Shown one piece after another: positions 55,766 through 64,000 of a DNA stretch of 64,000 bases. Source of the stretch: Gnetum montanum (lineage: Eukaryota > Streptophyta > Gnetopsida > Gnetales > Gnetaceae). Position 1 is the stretch's first letter, and the number at the start of each line of letters is the position of its first letter. The DNA lies in NCBI GenBank assembly GCA_015680685.1, contig MNCI01000808.1, positions 850 to 64,849 on the forward strand, given 5' to 3'. Both the position numbers and the translations under genes were made by a program. The notes beneath the pieces were generated by a model. The model ran no database searches. It worked only from the letters and a program-made list of their open reading frames with translations, and had not been told where the DNA came from.

Positions 55766-56050
55766 AGTATGAAGATCTCCTCAAAGGTATCCTAGCAGCT
55801 TGCAACTTAGGAATCCAAAACATAGTGATCCAAGCTGACTCACAATTGCTAATTAACTAGGTAACCAAGGTTTACACCTATAAGGCCCAACAACCTTATT
55901 GTGACCTGGTAAAGCACTTGCTTAAACAATTTGCAACCACTAATGTTCAATATATTTCCTAAAATGAAAATTTCATAATTAACACCTTAGAAACACTAGC
56001 CTTAAGCATTACACCTAACATGTTCCATGCATTTCCCACCTCAGTGGTGG
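55766..56050 (+). pseudogene. TE-H second RNase H, C-terminal half
   Basis: KYEDLLKGILAACNLGIQN, VIQADSQLLIN and INTLETLALSI match AEYEGLLRGLQ, IRGDSMLVIN and NTLADALATLA in TE-C. The Asp of the ADALA motif is replaced (LETLA). Stops occur at 55858 and 55960. Confidence 0.8.
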
Positions 56051-56119
56051 ACTACACTATGCCTATCACACAAACCACTAATATTGCATCCATAGCCACA
56101 GTAAGCACAACCCACATAG

Positions 56120-57362
56120 CAGAATGGTACAATGACATCAAAGCATATCTTCAATAAGGTGAACCTCCACAACATCTAACCACTACCGAAAAGGATGTAA
56201 TGTGTAAACGATCATGGTAGTACATCATCATAGGTGACAACTTATTATATCGTAGATCTTACGATGGCATACTATTAACCTGCATGAGTAATAGCAAGGC
56301 ACAAACAATCGTTGAACAAGTCCATGAGGGACTATGCAGAGGTTACATTGCACCCAAGGAAATGGTAATAAAAATGAAACACTTAGGCTATTACTAGGAT
56401 TACATCAAGTGAAATTGTATCTCCAAGGTTAGAACATGTGATATTTATCAATGGCATAACAACTTAATGCACGTGCCACCAACTGAACTGCACACAAAAT
56501 AGATCACATGGTCATTCCAACATTGGGGTTTGGATATCATTGGACCTATAACACCTAAGTCCTCCACAAGGCATAGCTTCATTATAACTACAACTGAGTA
56601 TTTTACCAAGTGGGTTAAGGCTATTCCCCTTAGGAAGGCAACATTACAGCAAGTTTGCAAATTTATGCTTCATAACATAGTGATACATTTTGGTTTACCC
56701 ATGACCATAGTAATGGACAATAGGCCAATTTATCAGTGCTAAAACTAATACCTTTTGCAAATGTTTCAGTATTAAACATTCCTTCTTGTCACCATACCAT
56801 CCATAGGTGAATGACCAAGCAGAGGCCATAAACAAAGTCATTGTCAACCTTCTAAAGAAGATTCTCAACAGCAGCAAATGGTGATGGCATGAGCAATTAG
56901 CTTATGCACTCTGGGCCTACCATATGACACGTAAAATAGCAATAGGTAAGACATCATATAGCCTAGTTTACAGGTCTGAAGCAATTTTTCCTCTCGAATT
57001 ATAGGTTCCATCGCTCTAAGTGATCCTCTTGAACTTCATTGACAAGGCTCAAAATGATGAGTTGAGAACTGTGGACCTTGACTTTATAGAGAAGGAGCAC
57101 ATGCATATGCTTCATTGCATCAAATGATACTAAGAAAAGAAAATGAAAAAACACTATCACAACTAGCATTAGGGCCTAATCAAGAAAGGGGACCTAGTCC
57201 TCAAGGTTGTTTGCAAACCTGTGGACAAGTTCTCAGCCAACTGGGAAGGCCTTTCTTGGTTATGAAGGCCTATGAAAATGGAACATTTAAGCTTATTAAC
57301 TAAGATGAAAATTAATGTGCCAATTTGATGAACCATTCGTACTTGAAGCTTTACTATGCCTA
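56120..57362 (+). pseudogene. TE-H integrase (decayed)
   Basis: VHEGLCRGYIAPKEM and VRTCDIY are the degenerate HHCC finger. WGLDIIGPITPKS (first Asp), MDNRPIYQC (second Asp, altered from DNGPQFS by a frame slip) and NDQAEAINK-like (Glu region) give the core. WHEQLAYALWAYHMT, FPLEL, KGDLVLKVVCKPVDKF and ANWEG continue to SYLKLYYA at 57360. It retains the ~340 bases missing at the N in TE-C and so measures that gap. Many stops. Confidence 0.8.
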
Positions 57363-57389
57363 GTACACAGTGTTGCATCTCAATGAAGC

Positions 57390-57740
57390 AAGGTAAGCAC
57401 AAGTCTACTATGACTATAAACTGACATAGCAAGTCCACTACAACTATAAATTGGCACAGCAAGTTTGCTATGAATATAAACTGGCACAAGTTCCCTATGA
57501 CTACAAACTAGCGCAGAAGTCCACTACGATGTTAAACTAGCACAGTTCATCCTTAGGTCATGACGTTAAACTGACATAGTAGCACATCTACTATGACATT
57601 AAATTAGCATGTAGTAATTTGCTAGGACTATAAACTAGCATGCCATGATATGCCAAGACCTTAAACTAGGCTCATATACTACTAGCACCTTAAACTAGTA
57701 AAGCACATGGTCTAACAAGACCTTAAACTGGGTTTGTGGT
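57390..57740 (+). repeat. TE-H post-integrase array
   Basis: About a dozen copies of TCCACTACGATGTTAAACTA-like units (TCYACTATGACNTTAAAYTRG, then GCACAG) are the C-to-T-decayed version of the TE-C array, located at the same point after integrase. Confidence 0.78.
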
Positions 57741-57789
57741 CCACCACACATAGTTCTATGAGCAAGCAAGTGAGAATACTTCCAACTAC

Positions 57790-57825
57790 CCCATCCCCCA
57801 CCCCCCCCCCCCCCCCCNCCACCCT
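57790..57825. other. Poly-C run with N
   Basis: A run of some twenty C bases is broken by N at 57818. This is likely a homopolymer length problem in sequencing. An ORF passing through it is not credible. Confidence 0.7.
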
Positions 57826-57899
57826 CCCATCTATCTACACCTCATGGGTAGGGTGGGGACACTGTAGTCCTAAAATGGAATTATTGTTGTTAAGAAAGG

Positions 57900-58400
57900 C
57901 CTCTAAAAGATTTGTAGTGTTACCACACCCTAGCATTTTACTGATCTTCTAGAGCTCCCATCATCGGTGCCACCTTTGGGTAGCACTTGTAGCACTACCA
58001 CATTTGGGCATTTTGCTGGTGCTTTAAGCTCCTATCATTAGGATACCCTATGGAGCACTTGTAGCATTATGACCTCTTGCCATTTTTTTTATTTCTTTGG
58101 GCTCTTTCCATTTCTTGGACTTGGGAGCACTTGTAGCATTATGGCCCCCCACCATTTTTCTTATTTTTTTAACTCTTGTCGTTGGCATTGACTCTCGAGC
58201 ACCTACAACATCATCGTCCCAACAACTTTTTACTAATCTTTCTAGACACTTTCCACTAGTTTGACCTTCGGAACATTTGTAGCATTCTCACCCCTAGCAC
58301 CTTTACTGGCTTCCCAAACACTTGCAATTGGTTCAGCCTCCGTTGCATTTGTAGCACCCTCGCATCCAACAGTTTACTTACACTTCATTTTGTGGTTTTC
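57900..58400 (+). repeat. Seven tandem repeats of about 73 bp
   Basis: Each unit has GGAGCACTTGTAGCATT, then a C-rich word, then AGCATTTTACT- and a GGGCTCTT-like block. The GTAGCA words fall at roughly 62-82 base intervals near 57914, 57989, 58061, 58143, 58204, 58278 and 58351. Not seen in TE-C. Confidence 0.6.
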
Positions 58401-59355
58401 TTGTCTTCTCTAAGTTGTGTTTGTAGGATAAAGCCCCAAGTCGTCATGCAAAGATGCATCTCATCACAAAAAAAGTTATGACATTGCTCTAATGTGCATG
58501 ATCGGACTAGCCAAGCCACTCAAGAGTACATGGCCCTATTACCTCATCATAGCCTACTTTCATTTATTCCTTTTTCACCTTACATTCCCCCACCTTTCCC
58601 TATATTAACAAGCTTGCAAACCCCTCTAATGCACATGGCACACTCTTTAAGTCAACTGTAGAACCCAAGGCAGACATAACACAAGTCATCCCTTGGGAAA
58701 CCTCTATGAACTTTTCAAAGCCTAGGCGGATGTAACACAAGTCATCCCAAGGAGGAAACACCTATCCTATAGGCATGACGCGGTTGCATCAAAGCAAAGC
58801 TGATCTTGCAACTAGAATTTAGCAATGTGAAAAACCCAAAGTAGGTTCACCTTGTAGCCAAAAAAGAAAAAAAAACACACAAAAAAAGAAAACAAGAAAA
58901 ATCATATCCCCAAGAAAATCAGCAAAGCTACAATTTCACAACTAGTCAAACCCTGAATCCATGCTAACTCTTTCATGAGCACTTTAATGAGGGATCACAA
59001 TTTCAAGGGTAAGCCATCCTGGTATCATGGACACTGACTCTCTCATGAGCATTCCAATGAGATATCAACGTTCTAGTGGCAAGCCACCTTGGTGCCATGG
59101 TCACCATTAGTCGTGCTGACCTACATCTTGCAGCATGACATCCTATTTGCATCTTACCTCCCCTACCATCCTTAGCACATTACCTGCACCCTTTACCCCT
59201 AGCATGTTGTAACCCTTAGCACTCTTGAGCATGGTGCAATGACATTTGGTCAGGTACTAATGAACGATGTTGATGCCAAGCTTACTATGGTGCTTTTTCA
59301 CTCTTTGTTGATGCCTCTTGGACCACTCCTCTAAACATCAACAAAGAAGAACCAA
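58401..59355 (+). other. TE-H 3' noncoding region with two further local duplications
   Basis: AACACAAGTCATCCC recurs at about 58678 and 58735 in a ~55-base duplication. A ~70-base pair of repeats with CATGAGCA, AATGAG and AAGCCA words lies at 58972-59040 and 59041-59106. The decayed polypurine tract AAAGAAGAACCAA ends at 59355. No gene is seen. Confidence 0.5.
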
Positions 59356-61009
59356 TGAAACACCATCAAATTCAGGCCACTATGTCTTCACTAAAAATTT
59401 TTCCAAGTATCAACACAAATAAATTTTTTTAAGTGTTGAAACTACGCTTTCCATTGTTGGGACTATGCTCCAATGTGTACTCAATGTAGTCTACACAAAA
59501 GTTTAGATCTACAAGATTTTTCGAAGTGTTAAGCCAGTGGCTGCAAAGCATGGTTGGCATGGGAGAAACAGTTTGGAAAACATTCTCTAAGAGCTAGGAC
59601 TATGCTCCCTACTACACTCTAAAGTGTAGTTAGCATAGTCTACATGAAGACACCAGTTTTGCAAAGTTTTTCTAACTACGAAGACTACACTTGGGAGTGT
59701 AGTCAAGCATAGATGATTTGGAAGCTCAGTTTTTGCAAGATTTTTTTTAAGTGCTAGGGCTATGTTTACTACTATCAAAACTATGCTCTAGAGCATAGTC
59801 AATGTAGTTAGCATGTAGATGCACATTTTTGCAAAATTTTCTAACTATTGAGACTACGCTCCAAAGCGTATTCAAGCGTAGTAATTCAAAACAACCTCCA
59901 AAGGCCTCCAGAATGCAACATTGGCATCCACATCAACTCTGATGCACCTCTCGTAAGTAGGATCAGCAAGTTTTGTCTATTTTTTGCATTCCCCATTTGT
60001 CCTCAAATTGTACCTTCGCTCAACACCACTTCACACAGTGGATCACGTAGTCTCAAAGTGTGGTCTTCAAACTTGCACTATTTTTCATTTATTAGGTACA
60101 TTGCAATCTCCTCAACACTCACACATGTAGTTTGGCAATGTAGTCATATTTTGGCAATTTTGCATGCTCTATTGGAGCACACCATATCAAAACACCATTT
60201 TCCTCAATGAAGAGTGTAATTGGGGTCAACATAGTCCCAACTATCCCACAGACACGTGGTGTCCAATCCATAATCCACGACAATCCTAACCTTATAAATA
60301 CCCTAGCATTCTACATTTTAGGGGTTGGCATTTGAGCATTTTGGTTGGCAATATTTTACATTCAGTGGGCCAAATTTAAATGCACATGGCATTTTTAGTT
60401 AGCACCTGGTATTTCTTGGCAAGATCAGTTCAAGGCAAGAATCAGTACACCAACAAACATCTTTGCACACCACTGTTGACCATTGTAGCCCATGGGACAC
60501 TATGGAAGCCAACTTGACAAGCACAAACTTCACAGTGGACATCAGTTTTTGTGGCCTTGACACCTTAAGACTATAACTACATTTCCTTCTACACCCATTT
60601 GTACACCGCATACCTCCTCACCCTTCCTATAGTTAACTATACTCTCCTCATTTGGGGTAGCGCCACTTTCTCTCTTACTCTCTTCCTATGCATTTTTCAG
60701 CATTTTTATTCACATTCTAGCATTTTACTCACATTTCTTTCTATTTTTTCACTTAATCACACATTGGCATCTTTTTTTTTGATGGAAACCATTAACTACA
60801 CTCACCACCATTGACACTATAAAATACCATGCAAGCACTTAGCACTATTATGGCATTGCATTATGTAAGTCCCAGTTCAATCGATAAGACCATTCTAGGC
60901 ATCCCATCTTTGCCTTCAATAGGCCCTCACATGGATGCAAGGTCAAAGATGTACACCTGCAAACCTCTTGGTGTTTCCATTCCAACCACCGACATTTTCA
61001 ATCGCTATA
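59356..61009 (+). repeat. TE-H 3' LTR (about 1654 bp)
   Basis: Starts TGAAACACCATCAAATTC and ends TTTCAATCGCTATA, matching the TE-C LTR (TGAAACACCGTG ... TTCCATCGTTACA). Five or so units with ACTACGCT/AGCGTAGT-like arms at 59450-59880 parallel the TE-C U3 repeats; CTTATAAATACCC is the TATA region. AAGACCATTC and GGTATTTCC-like blocks near the end also align. The exact end is judged from alignment only. Confidence 0.72.
60293..60300 (+). promoter_or_regulatory. TATA box of the TE-H LTR
   Basis: TATAAATA within CTTATAAATACCCTAGC, followed by AGGGGTTGG as in TE-C (AGGGGTTGGTGGG, about 14538). Confidence 0.7.
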
Positions 61010-61549
61010 ATAAGCCTTCAATCTGGCAACACTTCCATGTCCAAGAAATTAGATGCTAAAGTGCCCCATCAAATGGAATGTTGGGTTTTTCTGAAAAATT
61101 AGTCAAAGCTCCATCATAACAAAAACTAACTAATTTTATAAAACCTAAAATACAATTAAAGTAATCTACTACAAAAGTCTCATGTAACCTACATAACCTC
61201 TCACAAAGACAAAAAGCATGTAAAAATCATAAAATAGAAATGATACATACCATAAAAATATAATCATTAAAATAAAATAATGTTCATGTATACAAACCAA
61301 CCATTCCATCACATGTCCATGTCATGTCCATATCATAGCCTCTATGAGAATCTTCCAAAACTCATCCACTAGCTTAGTGCACACTGGCTACATATAATAA
61401 TATATAAATAAAATAATGTGTAATATTAAAACATGCATAAACATAATTAGTACTAAGTAACAATAATAACCAAGGTATAACATAACATCTAGACATCACA
61501 AAGCACAAGGATAAATATACTAACTATAACATTTGAAAATGCAAGTTGT
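61010..61549 (-). repeat. Probable 3' LTR of TE-I
   Basis: It lies beyond the purine-rich AAGGAGGGGAGGA (minus strand, 61563-61551) that follows the TE-I coding remnant, as a gypsy 3' LTR should. The minus strand soon reads CATAACAACTTGC, possibly from TGTAACAAC. A GACTAATTTTTCAGAAAAAC word lies near 61110. The LTR end next to TE-H is not resolved. Confidence 0.4.
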
Positions 61550-61559
61550 TATGTCCTCC

Positions 61560-63500
61560 CCTCCTTAAGAATCTTCCTCCTTGAATGTCCTAGAATGGGA
61601 TGATCGCATATTGGCTTGAGTTCCTGAGTCAATTCTTACGAAGAATTATGACTCCATAAGATTTTCATCATGGGAACTACCTTACTACACAACCACTACA
61701 TCATCCAATCCAAAATCTTAATGAAACACTCCACATATAAACCATAAACTTGAAGCTGTACTTCAATCCAATTGACAAAATGACTATCATCAAAAACATA
61801 CTTCCAAAGCATGGGTAAATCAAAGATATCATGCATGTTTAAAATATTTGGAAACAAACTCACACAATACACCATCTCTTCTATATGTGTGACATTCCAT
61901 TCCTGAATGTCATGGAAAATGTCAAATATATGTAACATTTGACATTATGCATAAAGGAAAATATAGAGAAAGTGCAGAAAGAGAAAGAAAAGAATGCTTT
62001 ATTGATGAGGAATTGAGTCTCTAGATCATGCTCTAAGAGTGTTCCTTGGAATTTTCTTCCTTTGGCATCTATCCCTTAGAGGCAATCCAAGACTACTACC
62101 ATAGCTAGGCCTACAACTGGCTAGAAGGAATGGCTAGTTCACTTCCTATCCCACTTCACCCAACTTTTGTGACTTGCCTATATTGGCTGTACCACTCCAT
62201 CCTAGCATGACCTCTAAGCCTAGGTATAAATTCCTTAGGTCAAAACCCCAAAGGTTATCTTAAGAGTCACATTCATTATTACAATGCATCCTTTTGGGTC
62301 TTAATTACAATTTCCCTTTCAAGTCTTGTTACAATAACAATAACACTTGTTATGAAGTGGCACCATCTTTGTTATGCAGCAACATCATTTGGGAATGAAG
62401 ACATGATAATATGTTATAGAAAATTAAATGGTCTAATATAATGAGGTGCAAGCTTACCTTTCTAATCAAAATGCATCAAGCCTTTCAATGAAGAGACATG
62501 AATAAATTCTCTTGTTACCAACCTTGAACTTGAAAGGTCTCCTCCTACAGTTTATGTAATTTTTTTGATGTTCCTAAGCTACTCACAAATCTTTTTGATC
62601 TAATCTTTCATGTGTAAAACTATGTTCAAACTAATCCAATTTTTATTCTTGATTGAATCTCAACGTATAGAAGTACTAAAAGGCCTACTGTACAAGATGT
62701 TGTACAATATTATCTTTAAACTCACTTGGCAGTTATTGTTATAGGCAAATCTACCAATGAAAACAAGCTATCCCAATTATTTGAAAGCTACAAAGCACAA
62801 GGCTATAGTACATCCTCTAAAACCTAATTAATTTCTCAACTTACCCTTCTATCTATAAATGATACATTAAACTTCAATTCATCCTAGTGCCAAAGCTATC
62901 CATGAATGCTTGCCGAAATCAAGAACTAAATTTAGCATCATTATAAGAGCTAGTATTGGCAATAATGCCATGCAATCAAACAATATTAGAGATGAACAAC
63001 TATGCAACATCCTCTAGCTAGTTATAGTCTTCATAGCAAGGAAGTAAGCTAACTTAATAATAAGATAACAACAACAAGAATGGCATCCTTTTCACCCATA
63101 GTACAAGGTAAACCAATAATGAAATCTATACTAATCATCTCCCACTTTTATTCTAGAATAGTATGAAGGGACAAATAGCCACCTAGCTACTAATGCTCAA
63201 GCTTAACCTAATGGTAGATTAAGCATATTATCATAAATTCTCCAACATTCTTTTTCATGCTTAGCCACCAGTACAATCTCTTTAGCATCCGATATATGTT
63301 GTCATACCAAGATGCATCTAAAGCCTACTAAAGTAAGTTTCCTCCAATACATACTACTATAAGAAATTAGGTACATACATCTAATCCTTATGACAAAGTA
63401 ATCTAAGTACATCTATTACTACCAATGAATTGCCAAATAGTCCAAGATACTCACACTCAAGATCACATTGCTCCTCTACTTAGATCTCATCCAATACATT
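61560..63500 (-). pseudogene. TE-I integrase and possible chromodomain (decayed)
   Basis: On the minus strand: KWEMISIDFIIGLPCTMGEK (63150-63080) is the gypsy WE.I.MDFI.GLP core start, followed by AILVVV. Further left, FNVSFIDR (FSTAFHPQTDGQ in intact copies), VLEDVL and NNWDSLFSLVDLPI are the Glu-containing half. MKILWSHNSS-ELTQELK and RRKILKEG near 61570-61690 resemble the end of a chromovirus chromodomain. Frames shift often. A chromodomain would guide insertion to heterochromatin. Confidence 0.6.
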
Positions 63501-63519
63501 TAACTAAATTACTAAGCTA

Positions 63520-64000
63520 TAAAGTTTACTAGCCACATGGTTCAATGTATACATAATAATGTTACTTTTTGCTGCCCAATATTAGATGGTAAACTTGAAT
63601 TTGGATAATAAATTAATCCATTTCCTTTGACATAGATTCAACTATGGCTAATTCATTACCTACTATAGCACTTTGTAATTAGTCTAAATCATCAACCTCT
63701 AGTTAAACAAATAGTAGTGTCAAACCTTCAAGGTAAACATCACCACTCCTAACTCGATATCATGAGTAGAATAGTGCATCTCATGAGATTTCACCTACCA
63801 CAAGGCATACACTACTAATTTTTCCTATTTCATTAGACAACATCCATAACCTTCACCTAATGCATTGATGCAAACATTAAATATTTAACTTGGAGTAGGA
63901 AAAATTAAAATAGAAGTTGAAATCCTTCTACTCTTCATTTTATCAAAACTAAACTAATAACATGGATTCCAAGAGAATCCAACATCCCTCCGTTATAGCT
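63520..64000 (-). pseudogene. TE-I RNase H (decayed), runs off the window
   Basis: KLVVYAL, HEMHYSTHDIELGVVMFTLK, HYYLFN, TNYKVL and LCQRKWINLLSKFKFTI-YW follow the order of a Ty3/gypsy RNase H (YPTHDLEL, TDHKSL, RQRRW). Minus strand, with stops. RT would lie beyond 64000. Confidence 0.65.

Larger units (their letters stand above)
55766..61009 (+). mobile_element. TE-H: 3' half of a Tat/Ogre-like element related to TE-C
   Basis: It starts mid-way in the second RNase H, continues through integrase, a post-integrase array, 73-bp tandem repeats and a polypurine tract to an LTR (59356-61009). Block order and motifs follow TE-C 26230-29917 throughout, but CpG sites are largely lost, so it is older. 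Its 5' half is absent; TE-G lies at the break. Confidence 0.82.

Noticed and set aside
57734-57952. 72-codon ORF through the poly-C run
   Set aside because: It crosses an N in a homopolymer of uncertain length; no motif.

Overview
This is nuclear DNA from a large plant genome, made almost entirely of old, nested transposable elements. The lineages present (Tat/Ogre-like, Athila-like and chromovirus-like Ty3/gypsy, Ty1/copia, L1-like and RTE-like LINEs, a possible tRNA-derived SINE) are plant ones. Reading frames are eroded mainly by C-to-T type changes, and spacers are AT-rich. Age, nesting and size would suit a gymnosperm, but the species cannot be fixed. I found no rRNA, tRNA, CRISPR array or confidently recognisable host gene. 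Labels TE-A to TE-I are mine.

Layout. 1-2930: unassigned, with one unrecognised 164-codon ORF. About 2940-9520 plus 33344-34509: TE-A (minus strand), a non-autonomous element with gag and a second ORF encoding a 'putative plant transposon protein'-like domain plus a long coiled-coil-like tail. Its 5' UTR was split by TE-B (plus, 9521-33338, TSD ATCTC), which has the same architecture. The second ORF of TE-B was in turn split by TE-C (plus, 13754-29917, TSD CCTGG), a 16 kb Tat/Ogre-like element with gag-pro, RT, two RNase H domains and integrase. 34560-36690: L1-like LINE, followed by AT-rich spacer with SINE-like copies. 39714-41030: a second LINE copy cut by the minus-strand 3' end of TE-D. 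41031-45170: a minus-strand RTE-like LINE split by copia element TE-E (41377-44882). 45207-48990: TE-F (minus), a third copy of the second-ORF family. 49529-55765: TE-G (plus), gag-pro only, tRNA-Asp primer site. 55766-61009: TE-H (plus), the RNase H-integrase-LTR half of a TE-C relative. About 61010-64000: TE-I, a minus-strand gypsy pol remnant.

The most striking object is in TE-C. Between protease and reverse transcriptase the antisense strand carries what reads as an eight-exon gene (19794-23925). Seven GT-AG introns join in phase to 3330 nt (1110 codons with stop), broken only by eight nonsense codons. Exon 2 resembles an FCP1/NIF-type HAD phosphatase domain with key acidic residues missing; the C terminus is very acidic. 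Because the gene is antisense, its introns would not be spliced from the element's genomic RNA, which explains how they survive inside a retroelement.

TE-A and TE-B also appear to carry a second, LTR-like promoter (GATATC-rich repeats followed by a TATA box) between gag and the second ORF. TE-A, TE-B and TE-G lack RT and integrase, so they must have moved in trans. TE-C has its own enzymes but now has several nonsense codons, one clear gag frameshift, a pol frameshift, an assembly gap in integrase and a promoter-less 3' LTR.
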